Assembly (NCBI GenBank): GCA_904419295.1
Contig: CAJFRA010000003.1
Location: 49,821 to 113,820 of the forward strand
Reading direction: 5' to 3'
Length of the DNA stretch: 64,000 bases
Source of the DNA: Candidatus Pseudobutyricicoccus lothianensis
GTDB taxonomy: Bacteria > Bacillota > Clostridia > Oscillospirales > Butyricicoccaceae
Shown here: positions 43,240 through 51,847 of the stretch, one piece after another
Layout of the letters: each line of letters starts with the position of its first letter
Numbering within the stretch: position 1 is the first letter of the stretch
Notes under the pieces: generated by a model
Told to the model about the DNA's origin: nothing
Database searches by the model: none
The model's input: the letters and a program-made list of their open reading frames with translations, nothing else
Position numbers and translations under genes: made by a program

Positions 43240-44451
43240 ATGAAGCGAAAGACCTTTTTTTCCTACATAGGCGCGATTGCAGTGGTGCTGGTGGTGCTGG
43301 TGTACATGGGCTACCAGGTCACCACCAACCTGAGCCAAAGGATCGTGACAGCAGACGCCGTGGAAGTGACGGCGGAAGACAAGATCTCCACCAGCGGCGT
43401 TTTTGTGCGCCGGGAGACGCCGGTGTATGCCCAGGCACAGGGCGGCACTGTGGAATTCCTGGCGTCCGATGGGGAAAAAGTGAGCAAAGGCCAGCAGATC
43501 GCCCGCTTTTTCAGCGATGAAAATCAGCTGGCGCTGTACCGGGAATCGGTGGCGCTGGCCGAAGAGATCGACAGCGTCAATTACGCCTTTACCCATATGG
43601 CCGATGGCTCCGACAGCGTCAAGCTGGATTCCCTCATCAAGATGAACCTGATCAAAATGGGGGACAAGCTGGACCGGGGCCTGGTGAGCCAGGCCGAAGA
43701 GTATGCCTCCAAGCTGGATGCGATGATCATCCAGCGGGGCGTGGCCCAGCAGGGGGAGACCGATTACCAGAGCATCCTCAGCCAGCTGCAGGAGCAGAAA
43801 GCCAGCGTAGACAGCCAGATCACAGGGGGCCAGACGGTGACCAGCCAGCAGGCAGGCTATTTTGTGGGCAGCACCGATGGGCTGGAACAGACTTTGACGG
43901 TAGACGGCTTGACCGAGCTTTCGGCCCAGCAGATCAAAGACGCCCAAGGGCAGCAGCCGGCGGCGGATGGGGCCATTGGCAAAGTGGTGGATGATTACGG
44001 CTGGTTCTTTGCCGTGACGGTGGACGAAGACCAGGCCAAGGACCTGAAGGACCTGAGCCAGGTGACGCTCCGGTTCCCAGAATTGCTGGCCGAAGACGTG
44101 GACGCCCAGGTCTACGACGTGCACCAAGACAGCACAGGCGCCTATGTGGCGGTGTTCCAAAGCGGCTATATGAACGCCAACCTGCTGGGCGCGCGGGATC
44201 AGCAGGTGGATATCGTGCTGGGCACGTACACCGGCATCCGGGTGCCCAAAGAGGCCCTGCGCCAGCTGGACGGGACTTGGGGGGCCTATTGCCTGGAAGG
44301 CGCCCAGGTGGTGTTCAAAGAAGTCAAATGGATCTTCCAAACAGACAGCTACTATGTGGCCCAAGACACCGGGGAGGCAGGCACGCTGACCCTGTATGAC
44401 AAAATGGTGGTAGAGGCCAAAGACATCGAAAATACAAAGGTGGTTAAGTAG
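43240..44451 (+). CDS. HlyD-like membrane-anchored protein of the ylm division cluster
   Basis: The 403-residue protein has an N-terminal membrane helix (YIGAIAVVLVVLVYMGY), a lipoyl-like hairpin half (ISTSGVFVRRETPVYA, GGTVEFLASDGEKVSKGQQIA), a helical segment around residues 100-200, and a beta-rich second half with GIRVPKEALRQLDGTWGAYCLEG. This is the HlyD/adaptor layout, but no transporter gene is adjacent. In Clostridia such genes commonly precede yggS and sepF, hinting at a role in the cell envelope or division. The start follows GGAGGCCCATC. Confidence 0.75.
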   Translation: MKRKTFFSYIGAIAVVLVVLVYMGYQVTTNLSQRIVTADAVEVTAEDKISTSGVFVRRETPVYAQAQGGTVEFLASDGEKVSKGQQIARFFSDENQLALYRESVALAEEIDSVNYAFTHMADGSDSVKLDSLIKMNLIKMGDKLDRGLVSQAEEYASKLDAMIIQRGVAQQGETDYQSILSQLQEQKASVDSQITGGQTVTSQQAGYFVGSTDGLEQTLTVDGLTELSAQQIKDAQGQQPAADGAIGKVVDDYGWFFAVTVDEDQAKDLKDLSQVTLRFPELLAEDVDAQVYDVHQDSTGAYVAVFQSGYMNANLLGARDQQVDIVLGTYTGIRVPKEALRQLDGTWGAYCLEGAQVVFKEVKWIFQTDSYYVAQDTGEAGTLTLYDKMVVEAKDIENTKVVK

Positions 44452-44453
44452 AG

Positions 44454-45173
44454 ATGGATGAGCGGAAACAGGCAATGGAAGAACGAGTGGCCGCCGTGCG
44501 CCAGCAAATGGAGCAAGCGGCCCGCCAGGCAGGGCGGGAGCCAAAGGACATCCTGCTGCTGGCTGCCAGCAAGACACAGGACGCCCAGACGGTGGCGCTT
44601 TCCGCCGGGCTGGACATCGATCTGTTCGGCGAAAACCGGGTGCAGGAACTGGTGGAAAAACAGGAGGCCGGCGCCTATGGCACAAAGCCGGTGCACATGA
44701 TCGGCCACCTGCAAAAAAACAAGGTGAAGCACACGGTGGGCCGGGCTGCTTTGATCCATTCGGTGGACAGTTTGGAACTGGCGCGGGAGATCAGCCGGAT
44801 CGCCCAAAAAAAAGAGCTGGTGCAAGATATCCTCATTGAGATCAACCTGGCCGGGGAGCAGAGCAAATCCGGCGTGGCGCCAGAGCAGCTGGAGCCTTTG
44901 CTGGAGCAAGTGTGCCAGCTGCCGGCCCTGCGGGTGCGCGGGTTGATGGCCATTCCTCCGATTTCGGAAAAACCTGGGCAAAACCGGCCCTATTTTTCGG
45001 CTTTGCGCCAACTTTTCGTTGACATAAAGTCGAAAAAATACGATAATACCTATATGGACTGCCTATCCATGGGTATGACGCGGGATTTTTGCGACGCGAT
45101 CGCAGAGGGCTCCACCCTGGTGCGCATCGGCACGGGGATCTACGGTCCGCGTATGTATAAGGAGGAACATTGA
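44454..45173 (+). CDS. YggS family pyridoxal phosphate homeostasis protein
   Basis: The 239-residue PLP-binding protein of the alanine racemase N-terminal barrel fold. The PLP Lys is in LLLAASKTQD near residue 40, with FGENRVQELVEK, HMIGHLQKNKVK, and SMGMTRDFCDAIAEGSTLVRIG near the C-terminus. It keeps free PLP levels in balance and has no known enzymatic activity. It starts 2 bases after the HlyD-like stop with a weak ribosome binding site, so coupling is likely. It corresponds to YlmE next to SepF. Confidence 0.95.
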   Translation: MDERKQAMEERVAAVRQQMEQAARQAGREPKDILLLAASKTQDAQTVALSAGLDIDLFGENRVQELVEKQEAGAYGTKPVHMIGHLQKNKVKHTVGRAALIHSVDSLELAREISRIAQKKELVQDILIEINLAGEQSKSGVAPEQLEPLLEQVCQLPALRVRGLMAIPPISEKPGQNRPYFSALRQLFVDIKSKKYDNTYMDCLSMGMTRDFCDAIAEGSTLVRIGTGIYGPRMYKEEH

Positions 45174-45619
45174 TGAGCTTTATTGATGACTTGAAGCAGT
45201 GGGCACGGGGAGACGATGAGGACGATGACGAGCTGGAAGAGTTCGCACCGCCCCGGCCTGTGCGCAAGGTAGAAGAGCCCAACAACGACGCTGCCACCTA
45301 CGCCGCCAGACAAAATAATAAAGTTGTCAATATCCACGCCACGACCCAGCTTTCCGTGGTGCTGGTCAAGCCGGAAAAATTCGACAACGCGGCGGAGATC
45401 GCCGACCATTTGCGGGAGCGGCGCACCGTGGTGCTGAATCTGGAAGAGACGGCCAAAGAGGTGGCCCGCCGGCTGGTGGATTTCCTCAGCGGCGTCACCT
45501 ATGCCTTGGATGGCAAGATCAAAAAAGTGGCGGCCAGCACTTACATCATCACGCCTTACAACGTAGACATCATGGGCGATTTGATCGACGAGCTGGAAAA
45601 CAACGGCCTTTACATTTAG
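45173..45619 (+). CDS. sepF: Cell division protein SepF
   Basis: The 148-residue protein starts at ATG 45173, with AGGAGG 7 bases upstream and overlapping the yggS stop (TGATG). It has an amphipathic N-terminal helix (FIDDLKQWARG), an acidic linker and a SepF core (IADHLRERRTVVLNLEE, RRLVDFLSGVTYAL, TYIITPYNVDI). It tethers FtsZ to the membrane and supports the septum. The gene order yggS-sepF-yggT-divIVA is the classical ylm arrangement, so this is the main copy; 34584-34991 is a paralogue. Confidence 0.97.
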   Translation: MSFIDDLKQWARGDDEDDDELEEFAPPRPVRKVEEPNNDAATYAARQNNKVVNIHATTQLSVVLVKPEKFDNAAEIADHLRERRTVVLNLEETAKEVARRLVDFLSGVTYALDGKIKKVAASTYIITPYNVDIMGDLIDELENNGLYI

Positions 45620-45633
45620 GCGGGAGGCATCTG

Positions 45634-45906
45634 TTGACTTACATATCTTCTTTGTTCCGCAGCACGGCGCTGCTGCTTGTCAGCCTGCTGCAGGTCCTCA
45701 TGCTGGTGCGGGCTGTGATGAGCTGGTTCCCCCAAGTGCAGGGGAGCAAGCTGTACCAGTTCGTGTACATGCTCACCGAGCCGATCATTATGCCCATTCA
45801 GGCCCTGCTGGACAAACTGTTCCCCTCGCTGCGGTATTTTCCGCTGAGCATCAGTTTTCTGCTGGCCTATATGCTGCTGATCGCCCTGGAGATGATGCTG
45901 TACTAA
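45634..45906 (+). CDS. YggT family membrane protein
   Basis: The 90-residue protein starts at TTG 45634 after GGGAGGCATCTG. It has two hydrophobic helices with the YggT signature between them (LMLVRAVMSWFPQV, YQFVYMLTEPIIMPIQALL). YggT/YlmG proteins are linked to division or osmotic stress but their action is unclear. It closes the hfq-to-yggT run; a terminator follows 29 bases later. Confidence 0.92.
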   Translation: MTYISSLFRSTALLLVSLLQVLMLVRAVMSWFPQVQGSKLYQFVYMLTEPIIMPIQALLDKLFPSLRYFPLSISFLLAYMLLIALEMMLY

Positions 45907-45935
45907 AGGCCCTGGCGAAAATTGGCACAAGAGCG

Positions 45936-45958
45936 AGGCCGGGAAACCCCGGCCTTTT
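45936..45958 (+). terminator. Terminator after yggT
   Basis: GGCCGGG (45937-45943) pairs with CCCGGCC (45948-45954), followed by TTTT. Confidence 0.75.
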
Positions 45959-46029
45959 CAGACGATAGAGAAGGGCTGCCGGCCAAAAAGGCAGCTGAAG
46001 AATCAATCTAAACAAGGTGGGTGAAAGAT

Positions 46030-46794
46030 ATGATCTCTCCGCAGGAATTGCAGAATAAAAAATTTGAAAAAGCCATGTTCGGCGGTTACGATATGGCGGG
46101 CATCGATGAATTTTTGGATGCGCTCATCCCCGATTATACAGCCCTGTACAAAGAGAACATGACGCTCAAGAACAAGATGAAGGTGCTGGTGGACAAGATC
46201 GAGGAATACCGCAGCGTGGATGAGGAGATGCGCAAAGCGCTCTACCAAGCCCAGATCTCCTCCAAAGAGATCATTCAAAAAGCGCAGAGCGAAAGCGAGC
46301 AGATGATGGCCGCCGCCCGGGCCGAGGCGGAGCGCATGCTGGCCAACGCCCACGCCGAGGCAGAAGGCCGTGTGGCCGATATGCAGCAGGCCATTCAGGC
46401 AGAGCAGCAGCGGCTGGATGAGGCGCGGGAAGTGTCGGCCACTTATGCCCGCACGGTGATCGAGCTGCTGAAAAAGAGCATCACCGCCATTGAGGCCATC
46501 GACCAAAAGCCGGTGACGGATTACACCGGCGCGGCGGACGGGGCTGCGGCAGACCCTTTGGCCGGGGTGGAACTGCCCAACCTGCCCGAGATGCCTGAGC
46601 CCCCCGATCTGTCGGACCTGCCCGATCTGGGGGTGCCCACATCCCAGGACAAACGGGACCCGATGCTGTCGGAGACCCGGGTGTTCGAGACCGACCTGAG
46701 CGCCCAGGCGCCGGCGGCTGCCGGGGAGGAGAAGCCCCACTTCAAATTTGAAAATCTGAAATTCGGGAAAGATTACCATACCGAAGACGAATAA
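46030..46794 (+). CDS. divIVA: DivIVA-domain cell division/polarity protein
   Basis: The 254-residue protein starts at ATG 46030 (AGGTGG 10 bases upstream; GTG 46021 sits on that element). The N-terminal DivIVA membrane-sensing domain is MISPQELQNKKFEKAMFGGY followed by IDEFLDALIPDY. A long coiled coil (residues about 30-165, rich in Ala/Glu/Gln) and a Pro-rich, acidic tail follow. It marks curved membrane at the septum and poles. It lies directly upstream of ileS, as in many Firmicutes. Confidence 0.93.
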   Translation: MISPQELQNKKFEKAMFGGYDMAGIDEFLDALIPDYTALYKENMTLKNKMKVLVDKIEEYRSVDEEMRKALYQAQISSKEIIQKAQSESEQMMAAARAEAERMLANAHAEAEGRVADMQQAIQAEQQRLDEAREVSATYARTVIELLKKSITAIEAIDQKPVTDYTGAADGAAADPLAGVELPNLPEMPEPPDLSDLPDLGVPTSQDKRDPMLSETRVFETDLSAQAPAAAGEEKPHFKFENLKFGKDYHTEDE

Positions 46795-46820
46795 CGACCA
46801 GGAGAGGTGTATGAGAGCCC

Positions 46821-49625
46821 ATGGCTGACTATAACAAGACACTGAATTTGCCCCAGACGGAATTCCCCATGCGGGCCGGCCTGCCCAAGCGGGAGCCGGA
46901 ATTTTTGAAGAAATGGACGGAAGAAGGGCTGTATCAGAAGCTGGTGGAGCAGAACAAAGACAAGCCCCGCTATACCCTGCACGACGGCCCGCCGTTTTCC
47001 AACGGCTTTATCCACATGGGCACCGCTATGAACAAGGTGCTCAAAGATTTCGTCAACCGCTACAAGATGATGAGCGGCTGGAACGTGACATATATCCCGG
47101 GGTGGGACAACCACGGCATGCCCATTGAGAGCGCCATCATCAAAAAGCAGAAGCTGGACCGCAAAAAGATGACCATTCCGGAATTCCGGGATGCCTGCCA
47201 TGCATTTGCCATGGACTTTGTCAACAAGCAGCGCAGCCAGTTCATCCGCCTGGGCGTGCTGGGCGATTGGGAGCACCCCTACCTGACCATGGACCCGGCC
47301 TTTGAGGCGATGGAAGTCAAGGTCTTTGGGGAGATGTACAAAAAAGGCTACATCTACAAGGGGCTCAAGCCTGTCTATTGGTGCCCCCACGACGAGACAG
47401 CCCTGGCCGAAGCGGAGATCGAATACCAGGACGACCCCTGTACTTCCATCTATGTGAAGTTCCGGGTCAGCGATGACAAAGGCAAGCTGGCGGATTGCTG
47501 CGACCTGAACAACACATACTTCATCATCTGGACCACCACCACCTGGACATTGCCGGGCAACCTGGCCATCGCCTTGAACCCCCGGGAGAGCTATGTGCTG
47601 GCCAAGGCGGAGAACGGGGAGACCTACATCACCGCCGAAGCGCTGCTGGCCAAGACCATGGCCCAGGCGGGCATCGAGCACTATGAGATCGTGCGCCGCA
47701 TGGATGGCAGCGAGTTCGAGTATATGACTGCCCAGCACCCCTTCCTGGACCGCCAGAGCCTGGTGGTGCTGGCCGATTATGTCACCATGGACAGCGGCAC
47801 CGGCTGTGTGCACACCGCCCCCGGTTTCGGCGCCGACGACTACATCACCTGCCGCCGCTACAACATGGAGATGGTGGTGCCCGTGGACGACCGGGGCTAC
47901 CAGACGGAAGACGCCGGCAAATTCGCCGGGCTGTACTACGAAGAGAGCAACGGGGCCATTTTGGAAGACCTGAAGCAGACCGGTGCTTTGTTCGCCAGCG
48001 AGGAATTCACCCACAGCTACCCCCACTGCTGGCGCTGCAAGCACCCCATCATCTTCCGCGCCACGCCCCAATGGTTCTGCTCGGTGGAGGCCTTTAAAGA
48101 CGAGGCGGTGAAGGCCTGCGAAAACGTCACCTGGCTGCCGGCCTGGGGCGGCGAGCGCATCACCAGCATGGTGCGGGAGCGGGCCGATTGGTGCATCTCC
48201 CGCCAGCGCCGCTGGGGCCTGCCCATCCCCGTGTTCTATTGCGAGGAGTGCGGCAAGCCGGTGTGCACCGACGAGAGCATCCAGGCGGTATCCGACCTGT
48301 TTGCCGCCCACGGCTCCAATGCCTGGTATGAAAAGGAAGCGGCAGACATCCTGCCGGAGGGCTTCCGCTGCCCCCACTGCGGCGGCGTCCACTTCACCAA
48401 AGAGCTGGATACGCTGGACGGCTGGTTTGACAGCGGCTCCACCCACTTTGCCGTGCTGGAGAACACCGTGAAGCCGGAATGGGGCCAGCAGCAGTGGCCT
48501 GCCGACCTGTATCTGGAAGGGGCGGACCAATACCGGGGCTGGTTCCAATCCTCCCTGTTGACCGCCGTGGCGGCCAAGGGCCAGGGCGCCCCCTATAAGA
48601 CTGTGCTGACCCATGGCTGGGTGGTGGATGGCGAAGGCAAGGCCATGCACAAATCCTTGGGCAACGCAGTGGACCCCCAGCAGGTCATCGACCAATACGG
48701 CGCCGACATCCTGCGGATGTGGGTGGCCTCCAGCGATTACCGGGTGGATGTGCGCATCTCGCCCGAGATCTTCAAGCAGCTGTCCCAGGTGTATCTGAAG
48801 ATCCGCAACACGGCCCGCTATATCCTGGGCAACCTGGATGGCTTCGACCCCAACAACCTGGTGCCGCCCGAGCAGATGCTGCCGCTGGACCGGTGGGCCA
48901 TCACCCGGCTCAACCAGCTGATGGAGCGGGTCAAGCAAGGGTATGAAGATTTTGAATACCACATCGTCCACCATTCGCTGCACAATTTCTGCGTGGTGGA
49001 GCTGTCCAACTTCTACCTGGATGTGATCAAAGACCGCCTGTACTGCGAAGAGCGGGACGGCCTCAAGCGCCGCAGCGCCCAGACGGCCATGTACCTGATC
49101 TTGGATACCATGGTGCGCATGCTGGCCCCCATCCTGTGCTACACGGCGGATGAGATCTGGCAGGCCATGCCCCACCACAAGGGCGCCGTGGCCGACCATG
49201 TGATGTTCAACCAGATGAACGAGCCCTTTACCGCCTATGCCCTCAGCGAGGAAGAGCAGGCCCAGTGGAACGAGCTGACCGCCCTGCGGGACGACGTGAA
49301 CCTGGCGCTGGAAGCGGCCCGTGCCGCCAAAGTGATCGGCAAGCCTTTGGAAGCCGACGTGGTGCTCCATTGCACTAAAGAGCAGGCAGCAAAGTTTGCT
49401 CCCCAGGCCGGCCTGCTGGCCAACCTGTTCATCGTTTCCAATGTGGAAGTGGTGGAAGGCGAGGGCGGCAAGCCCTGTGAAAACGTGCCCGGCGTAGGCT
49501 GTGAGGTCAAGGAGGCCGGCGGCGAAAAGTGCGAGCGCTGCTGGATCCACGACCATACAGTGGGCCAAAACAGCGGCCACCCCACCCTGTGCGCACGCTG
49601 CGCCTCCGTGGTGGAAAAACAGTAA
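46821..49625 (+). CDS. ileS: Isoleucyl-tRNA synthetase
   Basis: The 934-residue class I synthetase attaches isoleucine to its tRNA. The HIGH motif is GFIHMGTA near residue 62, the editing domain spans the middle, and the KMSKS loop reads AMHKSLGN near residue 608, a variant often seen in Clostridia. Zinc-binding cysteines are in CERCW and TLCARCA at the C-terminus. The start follows GGAGAGG. No T-box leader is present in the 26-base gap, so expression depends on upstream transcription. A terminator follows. Confidence 0.98.
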   Translation: MADYNKTLNLPQTEFPMRAGLPKREPEFLKKWTEEGLYQKLVEQNKDKPRYTLHDGPPFSNGFIHMGTAMNKVLKDFVNRYKMMSGWNVTYIPGWDNHGMPIESAIIKKQKLDRKKMTIPEFRDACHAFAMDFVNKQRSQFIRLGVLGDWEHPYLTMDPAFEAMEVKVFGEMYKKGYIYKGLKPVYWCPHDETALAEAEIEYQDDPCTSIYVKFRVSDDKGKLADCCDLNNTYFIIWTTTTWTLPGNLAIALNPRESYVLAKAENGETYITAEALLAKTMAQAGIEHYEIVRRMDGSEFEYMTAQHPFLDRQSLVVLADYVTMDSGTGCVHTAPGFGADDYITCRRYNMEMVVPVDDRGYQTEDAGKFAGLYYEESNGAILEDLKQTGALFASEEFTHSYPHCWRCKHPIIFRATPQWFCSVEAFKDEAVKACENVTWLPAWGGERITSMVRERADWCISRQRRWGLPIPVFYCEECGKPVCTDESIQAVSDLFAAHGSNAWYEKEAADILPEGFRCPHCGGVHFTKELDTLDGWFDSGSTHFAVLENTVKPEWGQQQWPADLYLEGADQYRGWFQSSLLTAVAAKGQGAPYKTVLTHGWVVDGEGKAMHKSLGNAVDPQQVIDQYGADILRMWVASSDYRVDVRISPEIFKQLSQVYLKIRNTARYILGNLDGFDPNNLVPPEQMLPLDRWAITRLNQLMERVKQGYEDFEYHIVHHSLHNFCVVELSNFYLDVIKDRLYCEERDGLKRRSAQTAMYLILDTMVRMLAPILCYTADEIWQAMPHHKGAVADHVMFNQMNEPFTAYALSEEEQAQWNELTALRDDVNLALEAARAAKVIGKPLEADVVLHCTKEQAAKFAPQAGLLANLFIVSNVEVVEGEGGKPCENVPGVGCEVKEAGGEKCERCWIHDHTVGQNSGHPTLCARCASVVEKQ

Positions 49626-49639
49626 GCAATGAAAACGGC

Positions 49640-49670
49640 GCGGCGGATGGAGGACATCCGCCGCCTTTTT
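49640..49670 (+). terminator. Terminator of ileS
   Basis: GCGGCGGATG pairs with CATCCGCCGC around GAGGA, followed by CTTTTT. Confidence 0.85.
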
Positions 49671-49696
49671 CATCCAAAGGGAAGGAGTGCAGGCCC

Positions 49697-50362
49697 ATGG
49701 TTCTGCAGCAGCTGCGGGAAGAAGTGGCCTTTTACGGAAAAGAACTGGTGCGCCAGGGCATGACGCTGCACACCGGCGGCAACCTGAGCGCCATTGACCG
49801 GGAGCAGGGGCTGGTGGCCATCAAGCCCAGCGCCCGGCCCTATGAAAGCTTGACGGCCGCCGAGATCACGGTGATCGATCGGGAGGGCCAGGTGGTGGAT
49901 GGGCCTTACCCGCCCTCCAGCGAGTGGCGGATGCATTTGGCGCTCTACCGGGCTTTTCCCACCGCCGGGGCCGTGGTCCATTGCCACAGCCCCCATTGCT
50001 GCGCCCTTGCCGCCCTGGGCCGGCCGATCCCGCCGGTCAACCATGAACTGTGCTGCTATTGCTCCCAGCCGGTGGCGGTGGCGCCTTTTGCTTTGGCAGG
50101 CACCGAAGCGCTGGGCCAAGGGGCAGTGGAAGCCATGGCAGGGGGCAACAACGTGGCGCTGCTGCAAAACCACGGCCAAGTGGCGGTGGGCGCCACCCTG
50201 TGGCACGCCATGGATGCCGCCGCCGCTGCGGAACTGGCTGCGGCCATGGTGTGCCTGGGCGGGCCGCTGGGCACGCTGCAATGGGTGCCCGAGCAGGCGC
50301 GGCAGGCGCTGCGCCGCCATGACCCCATGCTGTGGGGCGGCCGGCAGATCCAGGCGGTCTGA
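49697..50362 (+). CDS. Class II aldolase/adducin family protein
   Basis: The 221-residue protein starts at ATG 49697 after GAAGGAG. It has the fuculose-phosphate-aldolase layout: TGGNLSAID, IKPSARPYESL, PSSEWRMHLALYR (catalytic Glu), VVHCHSPHCCAL (zinc His pair) and LLQNHGQVAVG (third zinc His). It probably cleaves a sugar phosphate such as L-fuculose 1-phosphate or a relative; the substrate is not determined by the sequence. No other sugar-use gene is nearby. Confidence 0.88.
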   Translation: MVLQQLREEVAFYGKELVRQGMTLHTGGNLSAIDREQGLVAIKPSARPYESLTAAEITVIDREGQVVDGPYPPSSEWRMHLALYRAFPTAGAVVHCHSPHCCALAALGRPIPPVNHELCCYCSQPVAVAPFALAGTEALGQGAVEAMAGGNNVALLQNHGQVAVGATLWHAMDAAAAAELAAAMVCLGGPLGTLQWVPEQARQALRRHDPMLWGGRQIQAV

Positions 50363-50424
50363 ACAGGCCCAGAGGCGGGATGCCCGCCAAAGGATCTTAA
50401 GAAAAAACAACGATAGAGAAAAGA

Positions 50425-50447
50425 CCCGCCTGCCAGGCGGGCAGGAG
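50425..50447 (+). promoter_or_regulatory. Possible translation-control hairpin before lspA
   Basis: CCCGCCT (50425-50431) can pair with AGGCGGG (50435-50441), leaving the CAGGAG ribosome binding site free. Alternatively CCTGCC (50429-50434) can pair with GGCAGG (50440-50445) and cover it. Confidence 0.3.
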
Positions 50448-50454
50448 TTGAATT

Positions 50455-50949
50455 ATGGTTTTGTATCTATTGCTGGCCGCCGCCATCGTGCTGGTAGACC
50501 AACTGGTCAAGTGGTGGGCGGTGCAAGCACTGGGGCCAGGCGGCTCCATCCCGGTGATCCCCGGCGTGTTCCACCTGACCTATGCGGAAAACCGGGGGGC
50601 GGCTTTCAGCATTTTGGAGGGCCGCCGGCTGTTTTTTGTGGCGGCCACGGTGGTGATGGTGGTGCTGCTGGCCATTTTGGTCAAGCAGGGCCTCATACGG
50701 GGCCGGTTCGGCCGGCTGGCCGCCTTGTTTATTGTGGCCGGCGCCCTGGGCAACCTGATCGACCGGATCTTCCGGGGTTATGTGGTGGATCTGTTTGACC
50801 TGCGGATCATCCATTTTGCCATTTTCAATGTAGCCGACGTATTCATCACGCTGGGGGGCCTGATGCTGGTGATCTACTTCGCCTTTTTAGAGGGCCGCTT
50901 GCCGGGAGGGAAAACAGATGGAGAGCAGACAACTGACCGCAGGGCCTGA
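50455..50949 (+). CDS. lspA: Lipoprotein signal peptidase (signal peptidase II)
   Basis: The 164-residue membrane aspartic protease removes signal peptides from lipoproteins. It has four hydrophobic helices. The catalytic Asp pair is Asp103 in GALGNLIDRIFRGYVVD and Asp128 in FNVADVFI; NRGAAF is the other signature. ATG 50455 follows CAGGAG. rluD starts 32 bases before its stop, the usual lspA-rluD coupling. Confidence 0.97.
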   Translation: MVLYLLLAAAIVLVDQLVKWWAVQALGPGGSIPVIPGVFHLTYAENRGAAFSILEGRRLFFVAATVVMVVLLAILVKQGLIRGRFGRLAALFIVAGALGNLIDRIFRGYVVDLFDLRIIHFAIFNVADVFITLGGLMLVIYFAFLEGRLPGGKTDGEQTTDRRA

Positions 50950-51835
50950 GCAGGAAGGGCTGCGGTGCGACGCCTTTGTGGCGGATTGCCTGCCGGAGAT
51001 CTCCCGCAGCGCCGCCCAGCGCCTGGCGGAACAAGGCCTTGTGACCCGCCGGGGCGTAGCGCTGAACAAAAAAGACAAGATCAAGGCCGGGGACCAGATC
51101 CAGGTCTGCCTGCCGGACCCGGCCCCGGCCCAGGCGGTGGCCCAGCCGATCCCGCTGGACATCCGGTGGGAAGATGAAGATGTGATCGTCATCAACAAGC
51201 CGGCGGGCATGGTGGTGCACCCGGCGGCAGGCAACCCGGATGGCACGCTGGTCAACGCCCTGCTGGCCCATTGCGGCCCGTCCCTATCCGGCATCGGGGG
51301 CGAATTGCGGCCCGGCATCGTCCACCGCATCGATAAAGACACCAGCGGCCTGCTGATCGTGGCCAAGAACGACCGGGCCCACCAGGCGCTGGCCGCCCAG
51401 CTGGCGGACCACACGCTGTACCGGGAATACGAGGCGGTGGCCCTGGGGCGGCTGCGGCAAGACCAGGGGACCATAGAAGGGCCCATTGGCCGCAGCCCCA
51501 AAGACCGCAAAAAAATGGCGGTGGTGCCTGGCGGCCGGCCGGCGGTGACCCATTACCGGGTGCTGGGCCGCTACCAGGGCTACACCCATGTGCAGTGCCG
51601 GCTGGAGACAGGACGCACTCACCAGATCCGGGTGCATCTGGCCTCCATCGGCCACCCCATTGCCGGCGACCCGGTCTATGGCAGCCGGGCGGACCGGTCC
51701 GGTCTGGGCCGCCAGTGCCTGCATGCCCGGCGGCTGACGTTCGTGCACCCTGCCACAGGCCGGCAGATGACAGTAGAAGCGCCGCTGCCGCCGGATTTTG
51801 CCGGTTTTTTGGCCCGGCTGCGGCCAGAGGAATAG
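50918..51835 (+). CDS. RluD/RluA family large-subunit rRNA pseudouridine synthase
   Basis: The 305-residue enzyme has an N-terminal S4 RNA-binding domain (RCDAFVADCLPEISRSAAQ) and the RluA catalytic domain with the active Asp in PGIVHRIDKDTSGLLIVAK, plus VINKPAGMVVHP and TGRTHQIRVHLASIGHPI. It isomerises uridines in 23S rRNA. It overlaps lspA and ends 12 bases before the HAD gene, so the three form an operon. The specific target uridines are not deducible. Confidence 0.95.
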   Translation: MESRQLTAGPEQEGLRCDAFVADCLPEISRSAAQRLAEQGLVTRRGVALNKKDKIKAGDQIQVCLPDPAPAQAVAQPIPLDIRWEDEDVIVINKPAGMVVHPAAGNPDGTLVNALLAHCGPSLSGIGGELRPGIVHRIDKDTSGLLIVAKNDRAHQALAAQLADHTLYREYEAVALGRLRQDQGTIEGPIGRSPKDRKKMAVVPGGRPAVTHYRVLGRYQGYTHVQCRLETGRTHQIRVHLASIGHPIAGDPVYGSRADRSGLGRQCLHARRLTFVHPATGRQMTVEAPLPPDFAGFLARLRPEE

Positions 51836-51847
51836 GAGGAGACGAAA

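Noticed and set aside
46795..46820. T-box leader for ileS
   Set aside because: The gap is only 26 bases and has no specifier stem or T-box sequence.
46773..49673. 966-codon minus-strand frame opposite ileS
   Set aside because: Shadow of ileS; sequence is His/Gly/Val-rich and without motifs.
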